Shown here piece by piece: positions 23,396 to 35,542 of a stretch of DNA of 64,000 bases. Position 1 is the stretch's first letter; every line of letters begins with the position of its first letter. Both the position numbers and the translations under genes were made by a program. Source of the stretch: Ancylostoma caninum (Eukaryota; Nematoda; Chromadorea; Rhabditida; Ancylostomatidae); the NCBI GenBank assembly GCA_037903475.1, contig JBAJFG010000479.1, positions 2,218,501-2,282,500 on the forward strand. The letters run 5' to 3'. Under the pieces are notes generated by a model. That model was not told where the DNA came from and made no database searches. It was given only the letters and a program-made list of their open reading frames with translations.

Positions 23396-24289
23396 CAGGG
23401 CGCAGCACTAGGTGGTCAGTGTCGGTTGGGGAGTACTAAGTCCAGTCGGATTCCGAAATGGGCTACTAAGTACCTACACACTAGGGTTCTTTCAGGAAAA
23501 GCAGATAGCACTAAAAAGTGACTTAAATAAGCGTTAGTGAGACGACGAATGATGTTTCAGCAAGAAATGCGTACCATTTGGCGAAGACATCCTAAATCAT
23601 CTCAAATTCAAGCTAAAATCCTCGAAAAACCGATCTCAGTACGGAACTGTTTGATGCCGCTAGAACTCGTTGAACCTGTCAGATACAAGAAATTGTCATT
23701 GGAGCGTGGTTTTTTCTCTCAATCCCGGAACTTTCCTAGAAAATTTCTCTCGTTTGAGGAAGTGTTCCGATAGGCTGTCAACTCCAAGAAATGCGCCTAG
23801 GTGGTGTCAACTCTCCCCCAAAGTGACATCTTTCGTTTTTGAGAAACCGTCTTCGTTTTTGAAAAAAACCGTCACTAATGGTCAAAAAATGGTCAAAAAC
23901 CATTTTTTGACCATTATTGACGGTTTTTCTCAAAAACGAAGACGGTTTCTCAAAAACGATAGGTGCTATTTTGGAGGGATACTCGTTGGTATAGTGCGCA
24001 ACTACAGTCAAAATTCCAACATGATACGTCTCCTACAGGTTGAGCAACACCTGATTATCACTGGAGCGCACCAGAGTGCAGGGTAGGGATGGAGTAAGTG
24101 GTTGAACAGCGGTGGTCTTCAGCCACGAGTTTGATGATCCTCCAAAAGTGCCTCTCTGAAATCTGCTTGTCTCTAACATCAGGAGACGGTTAGCGGTTGG
24201 CTACGCCCCGGACACTGGTGCTAGGCCCCCTGAATCTGCAGGACGCTACTAAGTCCTGGTGGTCAATGACCACCTGGTGCTGCGCCCTG
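23396..24289. mobile_element. hAT element, 894 bp, non-autonomous, only in unit 2
   Basis: Inverted ends CAGGGCGCAGCAC(T/C)AGGTGGTCA, flanked by a perfect 8-bp target duplication ATTCGACT (23388-23395 and 24290-24297). Unit 1 has the empty site with a single ATTCGACT at 1570-1577. The 8-bp duplication and CAGGG start are typical of hAT elements. The interior is not coding and contains a large palindrome at 23833-23959. It must be mobilised by a transposase from elsewhere. Confidence 0.93.
23833..23959. repeat. Large palindrome inside the hAT element
   Basis: Two arms of about 60 bp (starting TCGTTTTTGAGAAACCGTC) meet around ggtcaaaaaccattt with almost no spacer. The DNA could extrude as a cruciform and a transcript would fold into a long hairpin. 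Confidence 0.85.
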
Positions 24290-24877
24290 ATTCGACTTTG
24301 TTTCCGTATTTGTTAACGGCGCAGATAGGTTCCTATCATTATCTGTGGTTCTAGCGCCAAAATCAGCACGTGGCTCAAAAATGGTACTCTGCGGAAGCGC
24401 ACTGCCCGTAAGATCAATTATAGGTTTACAAGTGGACCGTTCCTCTTCTGAGAAGATTTTTCTCTACCACACAACTAAAGACAGCGAAGGAGTGTTGCAC
24501 TAGAAACCATTCTTGTGCCATTCAGGTCCAAGTTACTACCCACCTAACTCCTCCAGTTTCAAATCGTTGGATCGTACCACGTGTGCACTGTGAAGCAGCA
24601 TGCATGTGCTACACTGGAGTCGCGTATGGATTGTTCAGATAAACAAAGGATGAAATCCACGACGGTCCCTACGGCGCATCACTTATGTCTTTCCTTGTGT
24701 CTTCCACAGAGCTGTTCTCAAGAGTGGAGATAAAATTAGCCGGACATAGTCTCATACTGTTCGCCATATTGTCTTCTGTGTGCTGAGGTTTGCACGAGCC
24801 ATTTCAAGCGGTCAATATTTCTTACGCACCCTGTAACTCTCAACTTTCACTCACTCAAAATAAATGGCTCAGTCTGT

Positions 24878-24879
<2 letters not shown>
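24290..24879. other. Duplicated stretch, unit 2
   Basis: Collinear with 1570-2159 with a few substitutions. No gene recognised. Confidence 0.4.
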
Positions 24880-24967
<88 letters not shown>

Positions 24968-25037
24968 TGTGTGTGTGTTGATAATTATTGTTCCTAATGA
25001 TATCAACCTTATACATCTATTTCTCTTCTGTCCTGGA

Positions 25038-25122
<85 letters not shown>

Positions 25123-25130
25123 TGTGTGTG
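24880..25130. repeat. (GT)n arrays with a 64-bp LTR-start fragment between them
   Basis: A GT run (24880-24975) is followed by the first 64 bases of the LTR (24976-25039), a second GT run, and then the solo LTR. The boundary between GT array and LTR start was duplicated locally, probably by slippage. Unit 1 has a single boundary. Confidence 0.9.
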
Positions 25131-25626
25131 TGTTGATAATTATTGTTCCTAATGATATCAACCTTATACATCTATTTCTCTTCTGTCCTGGAATTGTATT
25201 ATTCTGTCATGGACAAATACCGTTGTTTACGATAGGGACTTGTAAACCGCCAGGTCATACTTAAGATAGCACTTGTGTAGATACCCCCGGCGGTTATTAC
25301 TTTGAAGTAGGTATCTGTTGTACAGATATGAGCATCTAGGGCAACCACGCCCACACCTTTTGCATAAAAGGCCCTGGATGCTCAGATCTAGGATCGTCTC
25401 GTTCGTCTTAACCGAGAGTATCGTCCGCGTCGTCATGAGTGGCTGTGGTCTGAATCAGGGAACGCTTCGTGGCGTGAACTGACGAGGACGTAAACCAGCT
25501 CTATCTATATTCACCGCTGTATCCAAATCAGGGAACCCTTCGTGGCGTTAACTGAGGCGGATTTAACTGTAACCAATAAACTGTTATTAAACAGCTCTAC
25601 TCCATACAAATCCACTGGTCCCACCA
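25131..25626 (+). mobile_element. Solo LTR of the BEL/Pao element
   Basis: 496 bp matching the unit 1 LTRs from TGTTGATAAT to CCCACCA, with (GT)n on both sides and no internal region. It matches the unit 1 3' LTR except at about two positions and lacks most of the 5' LTR variants. It is the expected product of LTR-LTR recombination at the same insertion site. Confidence 0.93.
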
Positions 25627-25857
<231 letters not shown>

Positions 25858-26404
25858 ACACTGCTTCAAAGGAGTGCGCTGGTGCCGAACTGTTTAGAAA
25901 CGGAACAGATCCACTGTTGCTTTGGGAGCGTGCCTGCGCTAATTAGTGATGAAACACTACTAAAAAAGTTGAAACAGTACAGTGGACCTGCCTCTTTCCG
26001 TTTCCGAACAGTTCCGCCAAGTAAGAGCCCTTCGCAGTGCAATAGTGGTAACCGTCTAAGAATGGTACCCGATAGTAGGAGAATAATGCACATTCGCCTC
26101 CTCTGTTCAGCCTCACAACCCTTCCTGTGTTTGCTTCATCTCATTTCTGCCTAACCATATCCCACCGTCCTCACTAGCATTGAACATACTTCAAGCGACG
26201 CGATTTGGTCGTCGCGACTGAGTTTGCACGAACGATTCAATCGTGGCGATTGAATCGCTTGCTTGGGCATACTTCATTTAATGATTGGCGACGGCATTGA
26301 ATCATTTGTTAGGCTCATTCCACTAGAATTAGGCAAAAACCACTAGGCTCCATTCACATTTGTTTCCCGTAGCTAGCGGTAGTAAGCTGTGGTAAAAAGC
26401 TACA

Positions 26405-26636
26405 GTCTATCAGCTCACAGAGGGCGCCCGATCCGACTTTGTCCGCAACTACGACCTCATCATTTTTCAGCTAACTGATCCATTTTTTGCACTTTTTTGA
26501 TTTGCATGTGGTGTGATTCCTTCCACTCTTATGTTCCCTACTGCCATTCGCTAAAATATCCTTCCAGACGCGTTCTGCGGGCAAAGTCGTAATTGCAGAC
26601 AAAGTCAGATCAGGCGCCTTCTGTGAGCTAATAGAC
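26405..26636. mobile_element. Inverted-repeat MITE, 232 bp (unit 2)
   Basis: Copy of 7813-8044 with the same ~50-bp imperfect terminal inverted repeats and one visible change near its right end. Confidence 0.65.
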
Positions 26637-26645
26637 CATATGTAA

Positions 26646-26979
26646 TGCTAGGCTTCCAAAATCTGGTGAGTACCCATCAGCCTTCGTTCAACGAAGTATG
26701 ACGGCTGAGGGAAGAAAGAAAGATTTTGAACTTTGGGAGGCTCAGGTGACTCAAAAGTTTTTAGCCGGCGTTCAAACGACGAAAAAAATCTTCCTGGAAT
26801 TCTGGTCCTGATTAGCTCAGAAATATGCTTCGGCTTATCGCGATCAGTCCTCTGTTGGTGCCCCTTTGACTCACTCTCAGGTTACCTGCCAAAGTTCAAA
26901 ATCTTTCATTCTTCCCTCAGCCGTCATACTTCATCGAACGAAGACTGAAGGGTACTCAGCAGATTTTGGAAGCCTAGCA
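26646..26979. mobile_element. Long-TIR MITE, 334 bp (unit 2)
   Basis: Copy of 8054-8387 with ~100-bp arms. It has the same length and several substitutions. Confidence 0.7.
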
Positions 26980-28577
26980 CTATATAGATGAGGCTGTTTG
27001 TCAGCAGCGTTCAGATGGCGACGCAACTTTTATTGATCGCAGTCAATTAGGGTTAGGACATCCCATGTTTAAGACTTACTCAGGTCTTCATTTCACTTTC
27101 ACTCGTCTCTGCTATCATTGTTAATACAATGCGTGCAATGTGATGCACATGGTGCTTCACAGCCTTTCGTCTCCGTGTGACGTCTTCGTGCGGCTCCGTA
27201 CATGGTCCATCACGCGGAATGTGCTCTTCATGTCCATAGAACGTTCCCCTGCGATCGGGTTGCGCAAATGGTGCATTAGCAACAAAAATGCTCTCAGGCT
27301 ACGCTCGCCATGGAAAAATCTACTCGCTTCGCAATGTGTTGGGATTCTTCTATCAGGTCGTCAAGCATGAAATGTCTGATTTTCAATTAGAAGATTTTGA
27401 ATTTTGTTTCTCAAGTAGGAAGAGATACAAAATATGCAAATACGCTCTTGTACTATGGCTATGGGCACACCCTTGCCATCTTACCGGTGGCTTAGTTGTG
27501 CCAACAGCTTGGGCAATCAAGTAACAGAGAGTGTTTCCACACCATGTTGAAAATCGAACATTTTTTCCGGCAAAAAAATGGGCTAATCCTGAAGGAGTGG
27601 TGGTCAAGTAGAGCAAGATTTGGCCAGCACAGTGAGTGACAGGTTGTTTCCCACCGCTCTTCACCTAGTCTGACCTGTTCACTTATTTTTGAGGGGCAAA
27701 TTGTGGGAAATTCGTATATCGAACCACTCGTTATGGTCGCATTGTCATGAGAGCCCAAATTCTTTGGATAAGCAGCTACATACTTATGCAGGCCTTGTTT
27801 GACTCCTATCCGCTTCCGCTATAAGGCTCATTTTCCGTTTTATGCCAGCTGATCGGAACTTGCCATACAGATGCTGTTCAGTGCATTCACTAGACAAACG
27901 TTCTCCAAATACTTCGCTGGTGTTTTCAGTTCTCCCGCACTGATGGCTCGAAAATGGAATCCCTGTTTCAAAATGACACGATTTTTGCTCTTCGAATAAT
28001 TTCACAAGCAAGCTAAGCGGGTCATTTCACAAGCTTCCAAACAAAACTCTAAACGCTGGTCAAAAACCAAGGAAGTGATTCTGAAAGAGGGAGGATGTAC
28101 TTTTTAAGAAAGATGAAGGGTGATCCAGTAAAGCTTCGAAGATACCGACCGCTCATGAAATCAGACATGTCATACCTGACGACTCAATACTAGGAAATTA
28201 AGGGAAGATCTATCCTACCGTGTCTGTCGCAATCCTCAAACTCCTCAAAAATGAGAATTTATATGGAAGAGTGTACTACGTTGTCCCCCAACTCTTCTCA
28301 AGGTTGTTCGCGTTGAAACGCCTTGCTTCTGGTACATAGTTTTATTTCTTTTGTTACTTTATGTTCTGTTAATGTAAAAACATTTTGCACATGAGAGGAT
28401 ACACTCATAGCATAAGCATTCACAACATCCTTTGCAAAACAGTTTTACTGGAAAACTGTGGATAAGCACCGAGCATGAGTGCACCAACATCGTCCCGTCC
28501 TCTGGTCGTACCTCATGTTTGAAATCTCTTTCCTTACTGCCAGACGAAGGACATGTAACCTTGTCATGGTCTAAAAA
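26980..28577. other. Duplicated stretch, unit 2, no recognised gene
   Basis: Counterpart of 8388-9982. Short open frames only. Confidence 0.4.
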
Positions 28578-29212
28578 TTATCTCAGCAAGAGAAGGTTCA
28601 TCTCCTTATAGATAACTTCGACGCGGACGTCCATCTTCACGCGATAGGCTGGATCTCTTTCTCTGGAATTTTCTAACAGTTGTATTCTACCATGTTTCCT
28701 AGCACAGTACAGGAGATTGATGGACAAGTTTCTGAGAAAAGAAGCTTTTAGTTTGTCGTTCTTGAATTCGCATGAACTGCTGCCATTTCAGATGTTGCAT
28801 GTTGTTGCTTTCAATAATTTTTTTCGTGTCATGTTCATGCATTCCTTTTATGCTGCAATCTATCAATTGCCGTGATGTTCCCACCTACAAACAAACAGTA
28901 AATAAAACTATACAGACTTGCTTTAAACTGCTGTACCAGCGATATTCGATCTCAGCTGAAGTGAGGGAGCAGAGGAAAACTTTCGTAGCATTTTTATGTA
29001 CCGCCCTTTTTCGTTCTATGCTACGACAACGTCGAAAAAATAAGAAGTCAAAGTTTTGAGTGGGGTGTGGAGCAGAAAACGATAAATGAAAGTTGTCAAA
29101 TCTTCACTGTCCTGCAGTGTGGATTCCTCATGTGTGCAAGATTGTATGCAATAAGATTTGTGTCCGCAGGAAACGCGTCTATGCCCATAGACGAAAGTGT
29201 CCGACATGATCC
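28578..29212 (-). CDS. Candidate two-exon gene of unknown function (unit 2)
   Basis: Counterpart of 9983-10617 at offset 18,595. The start region (MSDTFVYGHRRVSCGHKSY) and the terminal frame from 28779 to TAA at 28578 both stay open. Changes include R to C after HKSY, A to S in LKAAF and V to I in EVVYK. A TGA present here lies one codon region upstream of the proposed acceptor and so would be intronic. The product is not recognised. Confidence 0.3.
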
Positions 29213-30110
29213 CTGAAATGAACAATGTCACCTCAAAATTTCGAAAACTCTCAAAAAAATTTTAATACTCCAGCCATGTCATATGATGAGCGTATTTGTA
29301 TACAAGTGTGAACAAAAAAAAATAAAGATGTAAGCATTACTGACATATCACAATTAACGCTGGCTAGTCTGCACCTCTTTTTTAACACTTGGTTTCCCCC
29401 TTTTCTTTTGGAAAGCATCAGCTGCCTCGTAATAAACGAATAGAATCGTGGTCATAGTAAGAAGTATGGTCAGCGAATAAGAAGTCATTTTCTCAAGGGA
29501 GAAACGCCATGCACGAACTCACCAACTCAGAGCATCATCGCGTACCTATTTGTCTTTTACCTCATATTCACAACTATCTCCACTACTCTGTACGTATGTT
29601 CCAACACGAATGTGCCCAATTTGAAGTTTTCTAGTTTACAACTTGTTTTTGATGGTCAACTATCGAGGTGTTCCTCATAATATCTACAGAAGTGAATGTC
29701 CTAGATAATAGAATGGTAAAACAAATGAAAAGAAGTTGAAAAGAAGGTCTCCAGCGTAGCACAGAACACGTTTCAGAAAACATAGTTTTAAATTTGACAA
29801 TGCGAGAGCAAAAAGGATGATAAGGTCGGGAAATGTTTCAGGCGTTATATGCATTTAAGAGTTGAGGAAGCTTTAACGTGTTGAACTTCACCATAATAGG
29901 ACTCATTTAGTATAGATAAATTAACCTAGAGGACTATCTACAACACGGATCTACATCAGCAGTAGAACTCCACGGCAAACCTACGGACTTTCGCTCATAA
30001 CTTCTCTTTACACGAGGCATGAACAATTTCTTTTTTACAATATTTCCACTACTCAATAGGTGTGGATGGAGACATGAACATTTCTACCGATTTTGCCAGT
30101 TTTATTGAAA
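29213..30110. other. Duplicated stretch, unit 2
   Basis: Counterpart of 10618-11951 without the 438-bp TTAA MITE. The intact TTAA target is at 29855-29858. No gene recognised. Confidence 0.5.
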
Positions 30111-31166
30111 CCAGTCTGGCCGTCCGGCTAACGCCGGACTTCCAGACTTCTATTGATGCTCGCTTCGCTCGCATACTGCACCTTGAAAGCAAACACAAAA
30201 GTGTAGATGGATTGATAAAATCTGCATCCTTCCACGCAGTTCTATCGCTCTCCTGAGAAACCCTTGATCCCGTAAGTGGTAGCTTTCCCCCATATGAACG
30301 AAGTTATGCTCTTCCATATGAGCGAAGTATATGGCCGTGAAGAACTGAGTGTAACCAATTCAGTGCAAATGTTATGTTGAAATGATTTAGGCTCAACTGG
30401 TTGTTGTGGTAATTCAAGTGATAAGGGTCCACCGGTGTATATAAATGGAAAGGAAGGAGTGGTTCTTCTCCAAAGGAATGGGAAGAGAACACCGATACGA
30501 AAGGAAACAATGTACATCTAGGCGATTTAGGTAGGAGGGTCCGCCGAAACAGGATAAGCGTACCCCTCATGCAGGAATAGACCCGCCTAGCGAATTCCTA
30601 TTACTTGTGGAAGCCGCACCCTTATCACACCGTTGGACCCGACTCCAGGCGTTTACCCACTTTTGGACGCCGGCGCACCTTTACCACACCGTTGGACCCT
30701 ACTTCAGGCGTTTTTTCCACTTTTATATGCCGGCGCATTCTTATCACACCGTTGGACCCGACTCCAGGCGTTTTTCCACTTTTATACGCCGGCGCACCCT
30801 TATCACACCGTTGGACCTGACTCTAGGCGTTTCCCCACTTTTGGACGCCGGCGCACCTTTATCGCATCGTTGGGCCCGACTCCAGGCGTTTCCCCACTTT
30901 TGGACGCCGGCGCACCCTTATCGCATCGTTGGGCCCAACTTCAGGCGTTTCCCCACTTTTCGGCGCCGGCGCACCCTCCACACCGCGGTGCACTCACCCA
31001 TCTCCACTTTCCCTTCCGTTAGAGCTTCTCTTCATTCTTTGAACCTCACCATACCCGTCCCTATCATCTTGTTGACCTCGTAATCACCATCACTGGCCAA
31101 TCAGGGAATTTCGTTTCTGACACACACACGTGACAGACGAAGTAAGCCCGTTATTATAAGTCATGA
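30111..31166 (-). mobile_element. Helitron-like element, 1,056 bp, minus orientation
   Basis: Read on the minus strand it starts TCATGACTTATAATAACGGG and ends with a hairpin (TCCGGC, loop, GCCGGA) running into CCAGACTGG, i.e. a CTRR end. It sits between A and T, and unit 1 has the empty site (A^T between 11951 and 11952) with no target duplication. TC start, hairpin plus CTRR end and A^T insertion are the Helitron signature. It carries about seven units of the 50-bp minisatellite (30612-30985). No RepHel gene, so it is non-autonomous. Confidence 0.88.
30612..30985 (-). repeat. 50-bp minisatellite array in the minus Helitron
   Basis: About 7.5 units, each with a GCGCCGGCG core, a pyrimidine-rich TATCACACCGTTGGACC part and CCCACTTTTGGACGC. 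The same unit, inverted, is in the Helitron at 33545-34725. Confidence 0.9.
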
Positions 31167-32511
31167 TAAAGGACTCGGGTTTATGTTTGCAGCCAATTAC
31201 CAGTCACTGCTACATAAGGAGAGAATCTCACCTCATATTCAGTGCAGAGGTACTGATAGAATCTGGACCAGCTTTGCACACTCGTTCTTGTGATGTATGT
31301 AACTTGCTCCGAAATGACCTATGAAGCGCTCTGTGTGGGTCCAATAGATTTTAGTTTGTGAAGGTTTGTGTTATCCATGTTTGATGTATAGTCCTGTAGG
31401 TTGAGCCGTACAGATTTCTTCAACGATTACAATTCCCCACATCGCTGTCCCTATCAAGTAGAGAGTAATCTATTAACATGTTAAACATAGCTGAAGAAAA
31501 CGTTCGACCAGGATATGCAGGATAGAGCTGGCGTGATCTGGTGCTGGCAAACACTGCGGACATCAGTACGATCTAATCTGCAGCACTATATGTAAGGTGG
31601 TGTGTTACCATGTCACAAACACGCAGAAACTACAGCTCACTTGTGATGACACCGGTCACATTCTGCACCTATCGAGACTTTCAAAGGTCAAAACAAAGAA
31701 GAAATAAAAGCAAGAAGTGTGTTGATCGACGAACCTTCGTAACGACAATGTACTGCCACAAAAGAAAATTCGCACGAGCACATAGTTGTTTAAGAAAAGC
31801 GTTGAAAGTGAAACCCCACCAATCCAGCGCAATGCATACTCACTGTCCTGAACTTTCACCATGGAGTCTACCCCTAGATAAGGGTTACGACCCTAACTTG
31901 CGAGTCCCAAATATCTGCCTGCAACCTTCATAAGCACTTTGGGTCAACACCAAGACCCTCCAGATGAACTGCAAAGAGGAATGTCCTTCTTTCACAAAGG
32001 AAATTAGGCCCTATCTAGAGATTCCCTTTGACTCTCTGTGACGAGGCCCTATTTGCTTCCTTGCTGCCTCAATGCGATCACGTTCACTATCATCATCTCT
32101 CTGCGGATTGTTGTTCAAGTACGGTCCTTCACAGTTTATCGATTAGCTGTGCTAATGCGAAGCAGACTAAGTTGTGTGAAGTTGCTAAAACGTCTGATCG
32201 GCTGGTTCGTTTCATATTGCCCTTCCAGGCACTGACTGGGCGGATGCCGCCAAGGCGCATAAGCCGAATAATGCATTATACCAATCCCGTGCCTGCTAAG
32301 CAAGATCACAAGCCATAGAAGCTATAGAGTGACGAGGTTTACCTGAGTGTTGGTCTTTCTATTCTCATAGGTCTCGGTGAGAAATTCCCTCCAGAACACA
32401 GGCTCTATGTATACAGCTTTCGCGGACTTTACTCAAGCAAAAATCTGGAAAATTTTCTCGGAAGTGACACTGTGTCTTTAGGCAAAATGTGCAAGCAGAT
32501 TAAAGATGGAA
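31167..32511. other. Duplicated stretch, unit 2
   Basis: Counterpart of 11952-13366 with substitutions and a deletion of the GT-rich stretch near 12180. No recognised gene. Confidence 0.4.
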
Positions 32512-32850
32512 CAAAACAAATTCTATTTCAGGATGTTTCCAGAGTTGAGACTACACGATTAGATCGATTTTTATTAGGTTACCTTCCGGCGTGGGAATTC
32601 CTTCTTCAAGTCTGCAACAAAGAAGGCATAGCATATCCAGGAGGAGAACAGCAGGCAGATTTGAAGCAAGAACGCCTCACCAGGCAGCCATTGAGAAGCA
32701 ACTAAGACGGGCTCAAATGGAAAAGGATTTACCTTACGAAACCAGTCTCAATACTTCGAGCCGTTCATCTTTTCTATTGATTTCCGGTGCTCGCCTTCGT
32801 ATCTCCACCGCTTTCATCATTTTTCGTCCTAACGGATTTCCGAGAAAACG
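32512..32850 (+). repeat. Unit 2 copy of the 13.4-kb repeat fragment
   Basis: Counterpart of 13333-13670. It contains a longer open frame here (QDVSRVETTRLDRFLLGYLP, later VCNKEGIAYPGG), interrupted near QPLRSN, where the other frame continues with KQLRRAQMEKDLPYET; a small indel relative to an older coding sequence is likely. Family not recognised. The inverted partner present in unit 1 (14037-14314) is absent here. Confidence 0.5.
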
Positions 32851-33036
32851 GTGAAGAATCGTAACATCGGATTTTGGGGCACGTTCTCGGGAGTGGACGA
32901 AGGTCCGACGTCTTGAGAAACTGCATGAAGGGTAGGAACTCGGGTTCTGGAGAGCCCTGTGCCCCGGTGCTCATCGAGACGATAGGTACTTTTGTCCACA
33001 TCCCCGGCAAATAATCAGATACACATTTCCTCTTAA

Positions 33037-33439
33037 AGGCAGTGGTCCACCTCATTGGTTGAGTTAATGGCAGGTTCTGCATCTCGTCAACATGCTGATC
33101 CCAGCGGTATACCCAAATTGTCTCGAAACGGTCTTTAGACCCGTTTTCCGGGACGGGGTCTGTAACAGTTTTCCAACCCGAGTTGACGTGTGAAGCCATC
33201 GATCTTATCGATCGAACACGCCGAGACTCGTTGGCGAACGCTGGCGAAAACCAACACAGCGATCTGTTTTTTGGAGCGATCCACCTCCGGGCTCCAAAAA
33301 TGTAGCCAGTTAGAACCCTTCAAAAATGGGGCTTTCGTCGCTTTTGAGCCTGTTGATGTGCATAACCGAGATTAACATGGCGAGAAGGTCTAGGATATGG
33401 TCATACCTCCACCAGGCGGAATGAGGTGAGTCCCTGCCT
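33037..33439 (+). mobile_element. TTAA-flanked MITE, 403 bp, only in unit 2
   Basis: TTAA on both sides (33033-33036 and 33440-33443); unit 1 has one TTAA at 13865-13868. Inverted ends AGGCAGTGGTCCACCTCATT and AGGCAGGGACTCACCTCATT. A related 407-bp element lies in opposite orientation at 63172-63578, sharing CCCGAGTTGAC, ATCTTATCGAT and GACGGGGTCTGTAACAG. PiggyBac-type target choice; no transposase. Confidence 0.88.
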
Positions 33440-33544
33440 TTAACTCACATATTTTCGTGTCCCCACACAATATCTGGTGTGCGATGTCTCACATTTCTCC
33501 TCATACTCTCGTAACCAAGTCAGGACATCCTTCCCTGTCAGCTA

Positions 33545-34725
33545 TCATGACTTATAATAACGGGCTTAGTTTGTTTTCGTGTCTGTCTGTATGTATGTGT
33601 GTCAGACCGTTACGAAATTCTACAATTGGTCAGTGATCGTGATTGCGAGATCATATAAAAGCCTTGGGATGGGTGTGATATGGTTGAGAGGGGTAGGGAT
33701 GGGATCGAGGAGAAGGTTGGACAATATGCAACGAGTCCGTCAATGGAGTCATTACAGAATGGCTGCGCCGGCGCCCAGAAGTAGGGGGGACGGGTGCAAC
33801 GCTGTGGTAAAGCCGCGCCGGCGCCCAAAAGTGGGGAGACGGGTCCACTGCTGTGAAAAGGGTGCGCCGGCGCCCAGAAGTGTGGGAGACGGGTCGACAG
33901 CTGTGATAAGGGTGCGCCGGCGCTCAAACGTGGGGGGACGGGTCCAACGCTGTAGTAAAGCCCCGCCGGCGCCCAGAAGTGGGGGAGATGGGTCCACCAC
34001 TTTGATAAGGGTGCGCCGGCGCCCAGAAGTGTGGGAGACGGGTCGATAGCTGTGATAAGGGTGCGCCGGCGCCCAGAAGTGTGGGAGACGGGTCGACAGC
34101 TGTGATAAGGGTGCACTGGCGCCCAAACGTGGGGGGACGGGTCCAACGCTGTAGTAAAGCCCCGCCGGCGCCCAGAAGTGGGCAAACGCCTGGAGTAGGG
34201 TCCAACGGTGTGGTAAGGGTGCGCCGGCTTTCACAAGTAATAGGAATTCGCTAAGCGAGTCTATTCCTGCATGAGGGGTACGCTTATCCTGTTTTGGCGG
34301 ACCCTCCTACCTAAATCACCTAGATGTACATTGTTTCCTTTCGTATCGGTGTTCTCTTCCCATTCCATTGGAGAAGAACCACTCCTTCCTTTCAGTTTAT
34401 ATACACCGGTGGACCCTTATCACTTGAATTACTACAACAACCAGTTGAGCCTAAATCATTTCAAGATAACATTTGCACTGAATTGGTTACACTCCATTCT
34501 TAACGGCCACTAACTTCTCTTATATGGGAGGGCACAACTTGGTTCATATGTGAGGGAAGCTACCACCTACGAGATCAAGGGTTTCTCAGGAGGGAACTAC
34601 GTGGAAGGATGTAGATTTTATCAATTCATTTACACTTTTGTGTTTGCTTTCAACGTGCAGTATGCGAGCGAAGCGAGCATCAACTGAAGTCTGGAAGTCC
34701 GGCGTTAGCCGGACGGCCAGACTGG
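33545..34725 (+). mobile_element. Helitron-like element, 1,181 bp, plus orientation
   Basis: Starts TCATGACTTATAATAACGGG after an A and ends GGCCAGACTGG before a T, with a terminal hairpin from 34689 to 34722. Unit 1 has the empty A^T site between 13969 and 13970. It carries about nine units of the 50-bp minisatellite (33765-34230). The flanking segments inside the element match the minus-oriented copy at 30111-31166, so the two are one family inserted about 3.4 kb apart in opposite directions. No replicase gene. Confidence 0.88.
33765..34230 (+). repeat. 50-bp minisatellite array in the plus Helitron
   Basis: Period 50 bp, about nine units with the palindromic core GCGCCGGCGC. Unit variants alternate (for example AACGCTGTAGTAAAGCC versus GACAGCTGTGATAAGGG), suggesting higher-order duplication of two- or three-unit blocks. 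Confidence 0.92.
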
Positions 34726-34739
34726 TTATTACTATAAAC

Positions 34740-34795
34740 TTTTATTATTATCACTATTATTGTTATTATTATTATTATTAGTATTATTATTAGTA
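34740..34795. repeat. (ATT)n microsatellite (unit 2)
   Basis: Counterpart of 13988-14028, slightly longer and with different interruptions. Here it runs directly into the composite Helitron-ended element. Confidence 0.9.
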
Positions 34796-35542
34796 CCAGT
34801 CTGGCCGTCCGGCTACCACCGATAAGGGTGAAAGTTTAAAAACGTTAAGACGCGGGGATATTTCAGCACAATTTCTTATCATATCGTTGGACACGTCAGC
34901 CGGCGAATCCCCACATCTGCACGCTGGGGCAGCTCTATCCAAGATTGCACGCCATAGCCATAGTCACGTCATAGTCACCTATTCGTAGGCGGAACTAAGT
35001 GTTGTTGGAGAAGTGCGACTGCGCCAATTAGTAACAGGAATAGTATACGACGTGTTCTCCTCGAAGTGACAGCCATATCGGGGCCCAATATTGGTAAGCG
35101 TCAAACCATGGCATCCTATCGTAGTTGTACAATGTGTGTTTCTATCCTTTGTTCCATTTGCCACCACCTCCACTGTTGGATCCATCTCATTTCTATCTAA
35201 CCCCACCGCCCACTTTTGTATACTCATGCGAACCCTTATCACTTTATCAACCATAACATGCAAGAACCGAAAACCATTTTCGCTCAATCATTCCTGGGTC
35301 GCTGCTGCAATCGACCGAAAGCTGAACCAAAACAGGATGTTACTACTTTGTAGCGTATCCACCAGCGTAGGGGGGAGATAGCTAGAAAAAACAATGCAAT
35401 GCCACATTTCCCGTTGATTTTCCATCAGGAAAATCGGTAGAATAATATGTTACATTGGTGTGGTTATAGGATGAGTTAATGCGAGCAAAGCGAGCATTAG
35501 AGGAAGTCTGGAAGTTCGGCGGTAGCCGGACGGCCAGACTAG
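34796..35542. mobile_element. Composite element with outward Helitron-type ends (unit 2)
   Basis: Counterpart of 14759-15509. The left terminus is CCAGTCTGG (CTGG when read outward) instead of CTAG, and the left flank is the ATT array rather than an inverted copy of the right flank. One end was therefore replaced in one of the units. Non-coding. Confidence 0.6.

Noticed and set aside
30604..31083. Overlapping long open frames rich in P, H, R and W at 30.6-31.1 kb and 33.6-34.2 kb
   Set aside because: All are readings of the 50-bp minisatellite, open in several frames because the period and composition avoid stops.
33765..34230. CRISPR array possibility for the regularly repeated 50-bp units
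   Set aside because: Units are contiguous with no distinct spacers, and the genome is eukaryotic; this is a minisatellite.
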